Positions 52,152 through 60,115 of a DNA stretch of 64,000 nt are shown here, piece after piece; position 1 is the stretch's first letter, and each line of letters starts with the position of its first letter. Location of the stretch: NCBI RefSeq assembly GCF_011752935.1, contig NZ_VWWO01000003.1, positions 806,001-870,000 on the forward strand, in the 5' to 3' direction. The notes under the pieces are model-generated. The model was given only the letters and a program-made list of their open reading frames with translations. It was not told the origin of the DNA and searched no databases. A program made the translations under genes and the position numbers. The DNA comes from Chitinophaga sp. Cy-1792 (GTDB lineage Bacteria > Bacteroidota > Bacteroidia > Chitinophagales > Chitinophagaceae).

Positions 52152-53420
52152 ATGAATATTAAACAGATTTTCCGACTGGTACTTCTGCTTGCCATGGTGG
52201 CCACCGGATGTAAGAAAGCAAATATTTACGTAGATACAACCCCTTCAACAGGTGGTGCAGAAGGACTGAAAGGTGATGTATATGGTATCTGGGCAAAAGG
52301 AAGTGTACAGCGTGTGGTTGGCGATATCATTGTGCCTGCCGGTAAAACACTGGTGATTGAAGAAGGTGTAACCGTGATCATGGATACACTGGCAAAACCT
52401 GAGTTCATCGTAAACGGTAACCTGTATTCCATGGGTACTGCAGAAAATCCTGTGAAGATCACCATCGAAGAAGGTTACAGAACTGCTGCCAAAAAATTCG
52501 GTAAGCAATGGGGGGGGATCCTCGCTTCTCCAACCTGTGCGGAGTTACTGCTGGATAACACCATCCTGGAATATGGCGGCAGTACCACAACAGATGCCTC
52601 TTCCTCTGTGAAAATGGGACTGTACAAGGCTATCAGCGGTGAAAACCTGCCTGCACTCTGGTTTAGCAACATCAATGGTAAACTGGTGGTGACCAACAGC
52701 ATCTTCCGTAATTTCCAGGAAGATTGTACTTATATCGAAGGTGGTAAAATTCTCTTCTCTAATAATAAATTCTATACCACAGGCTTAACCGGTGGTGAAG
52801 GGGTAAACATCAAATCCGGTTGTATTGCGGATGTGGCCAATAACCTGTTCTATTCCAACAACACCAATGCCATGAAGTTGTCTAACTCCGGCGACCGTGC
52901 TGTGCAAGCACATGTGATCGCGTATAACAATACGATGATCAATACCGGCTGGAGAAGGCCTACAGTAAAGGGTGGCAGCATCTGGCTGGAAGCAACCGTA
53001 TATGCAGAAGTTTACAACAACCTGTTTGCAAATACGCGCTTCGGTATCAAGCATGATACAAAGAAAACGGAAGACTCCCGTTCTGTAATCAGCAATAACA
53101 TGTACTATGGCTATGATCAGACAACAGTTACACAGTTCCAGCTTAGCACAGATGTGATTGGCGGTAAAAATGAAATCAGAGGTACAAAGGCCGGTGAAAA
53201 CGATCCGAAATTCGTGAACTACCCGGTAGAGACACCTACTGCCAATTATGATTTCAATACTGCCTGGGATTTCCGCGTAGCTACAGGTTCTCCTGCTATC
53301 GGTGGTGGTACGGCTGCTTTCAGCCCGAACTTCACCGCTGGCCTGGTAATGAACGGTAACACCTATACGTCGCCGGTTCCTTCTACAACAATTGGTGCTT
53401 TTGGTGCCGCTGGTAAATAA
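52152..53420 (+). CDS. Beta-helix lipoprotein between the TonB receptor and the phytase
   Basis: The 422-residue protein has the lipobox MVATGC (cysteine about 20) and a right-handed parallel beta-helix core: EGVTVIMDTLAKPEFIVNGNLYSMGTAENPVKITI is a typical repeat, later N-rich turns include NNLFYSNNTNAMKLSNSGDR and NNLFANTRFGIKHD. No catalytic motif of a lyase or hydrolase family was recognised. The start is the ATG at 52152, 21 bp after the receptor gene; a TTG two codons earlier is less likely. It lies between the receptor and phytase genes, so it may be a surface ligand-binding partner in place of a SusD protein. Confidence 0.75.
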   Translation: MNIKQIFRLVLLLAMVATGCKKANIYVDTTPSTGGAEGLKGDVYGIWAKGSVQRVVGDIIVPAGKTLVIEEGVTVIMDTLAKPEFIVNGNLYSMGTAENPVKITIEEGYRTAAKKFGKQWGGILASPTCAELLLDNTILEYGGSTTTDASSSVKMGLYKAISGENLPALWFSNINGKLVVTNSIFRNFQEDCTYIEGGKILFSNNKFYTTGLTGGEGVNIKSGCIADVANNLFYSNNTNAMKLSNSGDRAVQAHVIAYNNTMINTGWRRPTVKGGSIWLEATVYAEVYNNLFANTRFGIKHDTKKTEDSRSVISNNMYYGYDQTTVTQFQLSTDVIGGKNEIRGTKAGENDPKFVNYPVETPTANYDFNTAWDFRVATGSPAIGGGTAAFSPNFTAGLVMNGNTYTSPVPSTTIGAFGAAGK

Positions 53421-53442
53421 CTTTTAATTTTTATTTAGAGAG

Positions 53443-54522
53443 ATGATCAACACGAATAATAAACTTACCTGGATATCCTGCGGAATATCGCTGCTGTTAG
53501 GCGTTGCAGGATGTGCAACTGCTGCAAATACTGATACTGCAAAAGTGATCAAACCAGTCATCATATCGGAGCCTGTTAAAATTGATTCCGACGATCCTGC
53601 TATCTGGATCAATCCGAACGATCCGGCAAAGAGCCTGATTGTTGGTACGGATAAAGCAGAAGATGGCGCCTTATATGTATACGATCTGAAAGGAAAAATA
53701 CAGGGCGACCTGGTACGCCGTGGTATTAAACGTCCCAACAACGTGGATATCGCCTATGGCCTCGTGCTGAACGGAAAACCTACCGATTACTGCGTAGCCA
53801 CGGAGCGTATCACGCATAAACTGCGTTTCTTTTCCCTGCCGGATATGAAGCCACTGGATAATGGCGGAATTCCTGTGTTTGAAGGTGAAGATGAAAGCAA
53901 ACAATTCCGTGATCTGATGGGCATTGCAGTATATACCGCCCCTGATGGAAAACAATATGCTGTTGTGGGCAGAAAGAGCGGCCCTACTACAGGCGGCTAC
54001 CTCTGGCAGTACCTCCTCCAGGACGACGGACAAGGTAATATCAAAGCAACGCTGGTACGCAAGTTTGGCAAGTATAGCGGTAAGAAGGAAATAGAAGCAA
54101 TCGCCGTAGATAATGAGCTGGGATATATTTATTATTCAGATGAGCAGGTGGGTGTAAGACAGTATTATGCAGATCCTGCCAAAGGTGATGAAGAACTGGC
54201 CCTCTTTGCTAAAACCGGTTTTAAAGAAGACCATGAAGGGATCTCTATCTTCAAAACTGCGCCTGGTAAAGGTTATATACTGGTGTCTGATCAGGGTGCC
54301 AACCAGTTCCAGATTTTCAGAAGAGAAGGAACGGCAGACAAGCCTTATCAGCATGAGCTGGTGAAAGTGGTGAAAGTGGCTGCAAGTCACAGTGATGGTT
54401 CTGAGGTGGTGAATATGCCGCTGGACAGCACCTTCAAACACGGCCTGTTTGTGGTGATGAGCGATGATAAAACTTTCCATTACTATCGCTGGGAAGATAT
54501 CGCAGGCGAAGATTTAAAATAG
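53443..54522 (+). CDS. Beta-propeller phytase lipoprotein
   Basis: The 359-residue protein has the lipobox LLGVAGC (cysteine about 24) and the phytase beta-propeller features DSDDPAIWINPNDPAKSLIVGTDK, GALYVYDLKGK, KRPNNVDIAYG, KEIEAIAVDNELGYIYYSDEQVGVRQY and KEDHEGISI, which in BPP enzymes provide the Ca2+ and phosphate ligands. BPP phytases hydrolyse Ca2+-phytate at neutral pH, releasing phosphate. As a lipoprotein it should act at the periplasmic or outer surface, next to the receptor encoded by the first gene of the same operon. Confidence 0.92.
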   Translation: MINTNNKLTWISCGISLLLGVAGCATAANTDTAKVIKPVIISEPVKIDSDDPAIWINPNDPAKSLIVGTDKAEDGALYVYDLKGKIQGDLVRRGIKRPNNVDIAYGLVLNGKPTDYCVATERITHKLRFFSLPDMKPLDNGGIPVFEGEDESKQFRDLMGIAVYTAPDGKQYAVVGRKSGPTTGGYLWQYLLQDDGQGNIKATLVRKFGKYSGKKEIEAIAVDNELGYIYYSDEQVGVRQYYADPAKGDEELALFAKTGFKEDHEGISIFKTAPGKGYILVSDQGANQFQIFRREGTADKPYQHELVKVVKVAASHSDGSEVVNMPLDSTFKHGLFVVMSDDKTFHYYRWEDIAGEDLK

Positions 54523-54538
54523 CTGTATGTATAAACAA

Positions 54539-54583
54539 GAACTCCCTGGCAGTACAATGTTATTGCCGGGGAGTTCGTTTTTT
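54539..54583 (+). terminator. Terminator of the phytase operon
   Basis: Arms at 54539-54551 and 54564-54576 (one T-G wobble) enclose a 12-base loop and are followed by G and six T residues. Confidence 0.85.
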
Positions 54584-54637
54584 ATACCGTTCTGTACGTC
54601 TAAAATAGTCTGCGTAAAATTTTGTTGTCAGAAAATA

Positions 54638-54659
54638 GTAAAGTAACTTTACAAAGTTA
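54638..54659. promoter_or_regulatory. MarR-type operator, two overlapping palindromes
   Basis: GTAAAGT-A-ACTTTAC (54638-54652) and TAACTTT-AC-AAAGTTA (54644-54659) are both perfect and overlap. They lie 17 bases before the MarR start codon, a typical place for autoregulation by MarR proteins, which bind 15-20 bp palindromes. Confidence 0.6.
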
Positions 54660-54675
54660 ACGAGATATATACGAT

Positions 54676-55113
54676 ATGGTTACCAAAAAAGACCAGGAAA
54701 TAGCTATGGGAATCCGTCAGCTGGTTTCTGTACTAAGAAAGCGTTTACGCAAGCAGATCAGCAACCCGGAAGACCTTTCTATGGCAGAGCTGAACGTACT
54801 GAGTATGCTCATGACCCGGAAAGAACTATTGCCTTCAGAACTGGGCAGCCAGCTGAAAATTTCTTCGCAGTTTATGTCGCAGGTGCTGAAACGCCTCCAG
54901 GAACTGGATTATATCTCGCGTAAAACAGCTGCAGAAGACAAAAGAAAATCGCTGATTTCCATTACCAGGACGGGCCAGCAAATGGTGGAACAAACCCGCA
55001 AGGAAAGGGATGAGTGGCTGGCAAAAAAAATAGCCACCCTTTATTCCGCACAGGAGAAAGAAACGATTAAATCAGCATTGTCGCTGCTGACAGCGCTGGA
55101 AGACGAGCAATAA
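54676..55113 (+). CDS. MarR-family transcriptional regulator
   Basis: The 145-residue protein has the winged-helix fold of MarR: LSMAELNVLSMLMTRKELLPSELGSQLKISSQFMSQVLKRLQEL contains the recognition helix and EDKRKSLISITRTGQQMVEQ the wing with its conserved D-x-R-x-x. It would act as a ligand- or oxidant-controlled repressor; there is no cysteine in the usual redox position. The hydrolase gene follows after 33 bp, so the pair is probably one operon controlled by the palindromes upstream. Confidence 0.92.
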   Translation: MVTKKDQEIAMGIRQLVSVLRKRLRKQISNPEDLSMAELNVLSMLMTRKELLPSELGSQLKISSQFMSQVLKRLQELDYISRKTAAEDKRKSLISITRTGQQMVEQTRKERDEWLAKKIATLYSAQEKETIKSALSLLTALEDEQ

Positions 55114-55146
55114 GCAATATCATTATCTTTTTAAAATATCTGGTAC

Positions 55147-55710
55147 ATGGCAAACAAGGCATTACTTATTATGGACGTACAGCGCCGTATTACGGAGATG
55201 ATTCCGGGTGGCGGGCCAGCACTGTTGCAAAATATTAAACATGCGCAGGAAGCGGCGAGAGCAGCCGGAATCCCGGTTATTTTCGTGAAGATTGGCTTCC
55301 GCGAAGGTTATCCTGAAATCAGTCCGGCAAACGTAAGCTTCAGCGGTATAAAGGCGCAGGGCTGGTTTGGCCCCGACGATGAAATGGGCGCCGTACACCC
55401 TGACGTAGCGCCATTACCTGGCGAACTCGTCATTGATAAAAAGCGCGTGAGCGCATTTGCCGGCAACGATCTGCAAATGATCCTGGCCAGCAAAGGAATT
55501 ACAGAGCTGGTGCTGTCAGGTATCGCTACCAGCGGCATCGTACTGAGTACCGTACGCCAGGCTTTCGACCTGGACTTTAAATTAACAGTATTAGCTGACT
55601 GCTGTGTAGACAGAAGTGAAGAAGTACATAATATCCTGGTAGGCAAAATTTTCCCTAACCAGGCAACGGTTCAAACCGCAGCGGAATGGGCCGCCAGTTT
55701 AAAGGCTTAA
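55147..55710 (+). CDS. Isochorismatase-family hydrolase without the catalytic cysteine
   Basis: The 187-residue protein has the cysteine-hydrolase fold: Asp10 in ALLIMDVQ, Lys98 in VIDKKRVSAFAGNDL, and SGIATSGIVLSTVRQAFDLDF, where the T-x-x-C-V signature has Ile131 in place of Cys. The fold is usual for nicotinamidases and amidohydrolases. Loss of the cysteine also occurs in true isochorismatases such as PhzD and EntB, which hydrolyse a vinyl ether using the Asp. No enterobactin- or phenazine-type genes are beside it, so its substrate is unknown. Confidence 0.88.
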   Translation: MANKALLIMDVQRRITEMIPGGGPALLQNIKHAQEAARAAGIPVIFVKIGFREGYPEISPANVSFSGIKAQGWFGPDDEMGAVHPDVAPLPGELVIDKKRVSAFAGNDLQMILASKGITELVLSGIATSGIVLSTVRQAFDLDFKLTVLADCCVDRSEEVHNILVGKIFPNQATVQTAAEWAASLKA

Positions 55711-55736
55711 TTCCACTATTGATAAACTATGATCGG

Positions 55737-55766
55737 AAAGAGACGTCTTCGCGCGTCTCTTTTTTT
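55737..55766. terminator. Bidirectional terminator between hydrolase and ABC exporter
   Basis: Perfect 9-bp arms (AAAGAGACG at 55737-55745 and CGTCTCTTT at 55754-55762) have A-rich and T-rich ends, so both convergent genes can use it. Confidence 0.88.
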
Positions 55767-57519
55767 ATTCGCTGACCAGCCGTCTTTCTCCTACCTGCTG
55801 CCGCCACATGGCATAATATAATCCTTTCTGGTCCAGCAATTCCGCATGTGATCCTGTTTCTACAATCTTTCCTTTTTCAAGTACATGAATGGAGTCTGCA
55901 TGCATAATCGTAGAAAGCCGGTGTGCGATCAATATGGTCATTTGCTCCCTGGTGTCAGAAATCTCCCTGATGGTACGGGTGATATCTTCTTCTGTGAGGG
56001 AATCGAGGGCAGAGGTAGCCTCATCGAATATCAGCAGTCGTGGCTGACGTAGCAGTGCACGGGCAATGGATATACGTTGTTTTTCACCGCCGGAAAGTTT
56101 CATGCCATTTTCGCCCAGCATGGTATAGATACCTTTGTCTGTTTTGGCGATAAGTGCAGCAGCAGAGGCTTTGCGCAAAGCGTCCATGATATCTGCATCT
56201 GTGGCGGAAGGTTTTACGAAGAGCATATTATCGCGGATAGTGCCTGCATAGAGCTGGGTATCCTGTGTTACAAAGCCTATTTGCCGCCGTAACGGATTAT
56301 AGCGTATATCCGTGCTGTATACATCGTTGAAGTAGATGTTGCCGCTAACAGGAGTGTATAATCCTACGAGCAGCTTTACCAGTGTTGATTTACCGGAACC
56401 GGAAGGACCTACGAAGGCAATGGTTTGTCCGGTATGGATATCGAAGGAAATGCCGTCAATGGCGTTGTAACCGGCGGTCTTGTGCCTGAATATCACATCT
56501 TCAAAACGTAAACTTTCCAGCGCGCCAATTTCAACAGGGTTCTCCGGACGCCTTTCCACCGGCTTTTTCATCAGCTTATCAAAATTCCGGATGCTGGCAT
56601 CTACTTCCCTGTACTGAAGTATCATGTTGCCAAGGTCCTGCAGGGGCACGAAGATGGCGGTACTCATAAACTGCATGGCTATCAGCTCGCCGGTGCTCAA
56701 CACTTTACGGAATATCAGCCATAGCAGGATGAACAGGATAGACTGTTTCAGCAGGTTGAGCGCCGTGCCTTGCAAAAACGACAGGATGCTTACCCTACTG
56801 GCTTTATACATTTCCAGGTCATAGATTTTCCGTGTTTGTTCGTTGAGGCGGCGTATCTCCGGAAAGGTAAGTCCAAGACTTTTCACCAGTTCAATATTGC
56901 GCAGACTCTCCGTGATAACCCCTGCCTGTGCGTCGGTTTGCCTGTTGATGCTGCGTTGTACGGTTTTTATCTTCCTGGATAATAACCCGGTTATAGAACC
57001 TAACACCAGTACACCAATAAGAAAAACCGGTATCAGCAACCAGTTTTTATTGATGCTGTACCATAGCAGAAACCCTGTTCCTACCAGGGAAGAGAATAAT
57101 ACGTTGATAAAGGAATTTGTAAATCTTTCGGCGTCTGTTTTTACTTTTTGTAAGATGCTGAGTGTGGTACCGCTTCTGTTTTCTTCAAATTCCTGGAAGG
57201 AGAGCCGGAGTGTTTGTTTGAGTCCATCGTTAAATATTTGCATGCCAAAAGCGGCTACTGTTTTCCTGGTGAGATACTCCTGTAATGATTTGAAAAATTT
57301 TGCCACCAATGCCACTACTATGGCTATCCCCAGCCAGTACAGCACGCTGTTCACCAATTCCTTTTCGCTGAGTCCCGTAGGATTGGAAGCATAATTGTCA
57401 ACGATCTTACCGAAGATGAGTGGGTCAACGAGGTTTAACAATTGTGCCACGCCTGCCAGCAGCAGGGAGATAAAGACCAGCTTACGATGCGGTTTCAGGT
57501 ATTTCCATAGCGTCTTCAT
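55765..57519 (-). CDS. ABC exporter, fused membrane and ATPase domains
   Basis: The 584-residue protein is a half-transporter: six membrane helices in residues about 15-310 (LVFISLLLAGVAQLLNLVDPLIFGKIVDNY) and a nucleotide-binding domain with Walker A GPSGSGKSTLVKLL (about 375), signature LSGGEKQRISIARAL, Walker B LLIFDEATSALD and H-loop LIAHRLSTI. It should form a homodimer, since no partner gene is adjacent. MsbA-like lipid or drug export is possible; nothing in the sequence fixes the substrate. It converges on the isochorismatase-family gene. Confidence 0.93.
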   Translation of the reverse strand: MKTLWKYLKPHRKLVFISLLLAGVAQLLNLVDPLIFGKIVDNYASNPTGLSEKELVNSVLYWLGIAIVVALVAKFFKSLQEYLTRKTVAAFGMQIFNDGLKQTLRLSFQEFEENRSGTTLSILQKVKTDAERFTNSFINVLFSSLVGTGFLLWYSINKNWLLIPVFLIGVLVLGSITGLLSRKIKTVQRSINRQTDAQAGVITESLRNIELVKSLGLTFPEIRRLNEQTRKIYDLEMYKASRVSILSFLQGTALNLLKQSILFILLWLIFRKVLSTGELIAMQFMSTAIFVPLQDLGNMILQYREVDASIRNFDKLMKKPVERRPENPVEIGALESLRFEDVIFRHKTAGYNAIDGISFDIHTGQTIAFVGPSGSGKSTLVKLLVGLYTPVSGNIYFNDVYSTDIRYNPLRRQIGFVTQDTQLYAGTIRDNMLFVKPSATDADIMDALRKASAAALIAKTDKGIYTMLGENGMKLSGGEKQRISIARALLRQPRLLIFDEATSALDSLTEEDITRTIREISDTREQMTILIAHRLSTIMHADSIHVLEKGKIVETGSHAELLDQKGLYYAMWRQQVGERRLVSE

Positions 57520-57827
57520 TGCTATAAGTTACTGAATTTCCGCGAGTTTTGGTTCTCGCAAAGCGGTATAATAGGCAAAGCACGCGAGGGAAGGCCTTCG
57601 GCCTTCTGGTTCCGCTTCGCGGGGTCGCAAAGCAGCATAAGCAGCAGAGCAGCAAAGGATTGTGTTCTGTTGTTTTTTTAATGCCTATGTTTGCAAAACA
57701 ACAAAGCATAAATCTTACAACAAAATGTAGGTCTTATGCTGCTTTGCTGCTTTGCGAGAAAAGAAAAAAGGCCGAAGGCCTTCCCTTGCGTGCTTTGCCT
57801 TCTATGCACCTTTGCGAACAACAAAAA
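57520..57827. repeat. Long imperfect inverted repeat with GCAAAGC-rich arms
   Basis: Left arm 57552-57640 and right arm 57734-57819 match as inverted copies, with a strong 32-bp core (57574-57605) differing at one base from the right arm (57770-57801 region). Each core contains its own small hairpin AAGGCC-TTC-GGCCTT, with the same GCCTTCGGC apex as the twin hairpins. The centre (57641-57733) is AT-rich. Frames open on both strands but look like translations of the repeat, so no gene is called. Confidence 0.8.
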
Positions 57828-59438
57828 TTATTTCTCAAACAAAGCCGGCTGCTTCAGCTCCGCATAATTCACTACACCGGTACGCTTTGCCCATTCAAAA
57901 TAGGCGGCGCTGAGTTCATTCACCACCTGCGGATTTTTTGCTGCCAGGTCGTTGGTTTCGCCTCTGTCCTGTTCCAGGTCATAGAGCTCCCAGCGATAGG
58001 AAGGAAACGTGGACACCAGTTTCCATTTACCTTTCCTGACGGCGCGGTTGCCGGCACGTTCCCAGAAGATAGGAGCAGCCCTGTTCAGTGGCTGATCTTT
58101 GAATAACAATCCTGTCAGACTCTCTCCAGGTAAGCTGTTGGTGTGTACGCCGTTGTACTGCTCCGGATATTTTACGCCGGCAATTTCATAAAAGGTAGGG
58201 GCAATGTCTATCAGGTGGGCGCCACCTGCGGCGATGCCGCCAGCTTTGATATGACCCGGAAACCAGGCAATAAACGGAGAGCTGATACCACCTTCGTACA
58301 TGAAGTTTTTAAACGCACGGAAAGGCGTGTTGGAAACAAAAGACCAGTTTTTTCCCTGCGATTCAAAAGAGCCGGAAGTGCCTACAGGGCCGAGGTTTCT
58401 GGCGGCCTTTTTACCGCCATGTGCCACATCTTCTGCTGGTGCTCCATTGTCGGATATGAAGATGATGAGCGTATTATCATCTTTTTTTAATTCTTTTAAT
58501 TTGGCCAGCACTTTTCCCACATTTTGGTCCATGCGGTCTACCATGGCGGCATAGACTTCCATCTTTTTCTTCCAGAGTTGCTGCTCGTCCCAGGTCAGAC
58601 TATTCCAGTCGGGAACGTCGGTGTCGCGGGTGGCAATGGTTTGGCCGGCTGGCAATAGCCCCAGTTGCTGCTGGCGAAGTATTCTTTGTTTTTGTAATGA
58701 GTCCCAACCAATATCATAGCGGCCTTTGTATTTGTTGATGTCTTCCGGCAAGGCCTGTAATGGCCAGTGTGGCGCATTGAACGCCAGGTACAGGAAGAAG
58801 GGCTTGTTGCTGTTGCGGGTTGTTTCCAGGTATTTGATGGCGTGGCCGGCAATTTCATCTGTAAAATAATAGCTGTCGTCAGGTGGGTGCAGGCGTTTGT
58901 TATTCTCTTCAATGATCACCGGGTAAGACCTGCCGCCCAATGGGAGATAGTTGGCATTATAATAATTGGCGGCTCCACCGATTAAACCAAAGTATTGATC
59001 AAAGCCGCGTTGATTGGGCCAGGCAGTGCTATCGTTGCCAACGTGCCATTTTCCTGCCATCAGTGTTGTATAGCCGCCGTTCCTGAGCACTTCGGCCAGT
59101 GTCAGCGATTCCTTGTTCAGGTAGCCCTGGTAGGCCGGCAGTCCCAGGTTGATATCAAAGTAGCCAACACCTGCCTTGTGCTGGTATTGCCCGGTGAGCA
59201 GTGATGCCCGTGTAGGCGCACAGATGGAGTTATTATAGAATTCCCGGAGTCTTAACCCTTCGCTGGCAAGCTTGTCGAGGTTAGGGGTATGTATCTCAGA
59301 GCCATAGGCACCAAGGTCCGCGTATCCCATATCATCTACGAGGATGAGCACAATATTAGGTTTTTTGTTTTGGGCAGATACATACAGCGACCCGAAAACC
59401 AGACTGCATACAGCCATTGCAGTTATAATACGTTTCAT
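57828..59438 (-). CDS. Secreted sulfatase (arylsulfatase-type, formylglycine-dependent)
   Basis: The 536-residue protein has a signal peptide (about 1-22, YVSAQ). The family start is PNIVLILVDDMGYADLG (metal-binding Asp pair). Cys73 in SICAPTRASLLTG is the C-x-P-x-R site for conversion to formylglycine. LMAGKWHVG provides the conserved lysine and histidine, and IIFISDNGAP completes the metal site. It removes sulfate esters from a carbohydrate or aryl substrate. A formylglycine-generating or maturase gene is not in the window. The start at 59438 is preferred over a 47-residue longer frame because only it gives a signal peptide. Confidence 0.92.
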   Translation of the reverse strand: MKRIITAMAVCSLVFGSLYVSAQNKKPNIVLILVDDMGYADLGAYGSEIHTPNLDKLASEGLRLREFYNNSICAPTRASLLTGQYQHKAGVGYFDINLGLPAYQGYLNKESLTLAEVLRNGGYTTLMAGKWHVGNDSTAWPNQRGFDQYFGLIGGAANYYNANYLPLGGRSYPVIIEENNKRLHPPDDSYYFTDEIAGHAIKYLETTRNSNKPFFLYLAFNAPHWPLQALPEDINKYKGRYDIGWDSLQKQRILRQQQLGLLPAGQTIATRDTDVPDWNSLTWDEQQLWKKKMEVYAAMVDRMDQNVGKVLAKLKELKKDDNTLIIFISDNGAPAEDVAHGGKKAARNLGPVGTSGSFESQGKNWSFVSNTPFRAFKNFMYEGGISSPFIAWFPGHIKAGGIAAGGAHLIDIAPTFYEIAGVKYPEQYNGVHTNSLPGESLTGLLFKDQPLNRAAPIFWERAGNRAVRKGKWKLVSTFPSYRWELYDLEQDRGETNDLAAKNPQVVNELSAAYFEWAKRTGVVNYAELKQPALFEK

Positions 59439-60115
59439 ATTTTTTTGTTTGGATGAATAGTGCAGATAGTATCGGGGAAACTCCCTTAAAGGGGGTATCC
59501 CGACAAATAAAAAGTTAGCAGTATTGAAGTATGTTATAACTCGTAACAGTATACGAAACAGCACCTTGTTTCGCCGCAAATGAGTGCCCCGGAGACGATA
59601 TGCATCTGTATTTTTTTGAAATGATTAAATGATTGGCAGGTATGCGCCTGTATCCTGCTACATTTTATCGGGTGGTGCTAAAAATGGGGCAGGGGATGGT
59701 ACAGCGCTTTGTCTGATCAATCAAAAATAATAATATTTTTATTAGTTCACAAATTTTGTAGACTAATGTTGGATTTTTTTATTGAACCATATTTTTTTTC
59801 TGGTGTTGTAATTGATGTTGAAAAAGAAGGATGTATGTAGATCATGTGATTTTTCTGAAGACCCTTTTACCTCCTCCTTTTTTTGAAGGTTATCGTTCGT
59901 ATTTAGTCGCAATACGGCCATCCTGGCGGTATTGAATGCTATTGTTATCCTGGTTTATCCCGCCGCCGTGAGAATACACGCTATCGTTTAGTTATACACT
60001 CTATCGTAATACACTCTATCATAATACACTCTATCGTAATACATGCTATCAAAATAGCAATTCATCAGGCCAGCACGTACGCTGCATAATGCACCCTGTG
60101 GCCATTTCAAAATTG
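59439..60115. other. Divergent region between sulfatase and giant surface protein
   Basis: This 677-bp AT-rich stretch has an imperfect hairpin (59473-59502) in the sulfatase leader and a 15-bp tandem repeat array at 59972-60051. No coding frame, RNA gene or clean -7 box was recognised. Confidence 0.45.
59972..60051. repeat. 15-bp tandem repeat array (TAATACACTCTATCG)
   Basis: Four contiguous 15-bp copies fill 59992-60051 (consensus TAATACACTCTATC followed by G or A), preceded by a fifth at 59972-59986 after a 5-base spacer. The copies differ at one to three bases. The array ends 64 bases before the start codon of the giant surface protein, so it may be a variable-number promoter repeat or a regulator-binding array. 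Confidence 0.8.

Noticed and set aside
57482..58106. Open frames on both strands across the long inverted repeat
   Set aside because: They are translations of the repeated GCAAAGC arms and overlap the starts or ends of real genes.
59972..60051. Possible CRISPR array because of regular repeats
   Set aside because: The units are 15 bp, contiguous, without spacers, and no cas gene is present.
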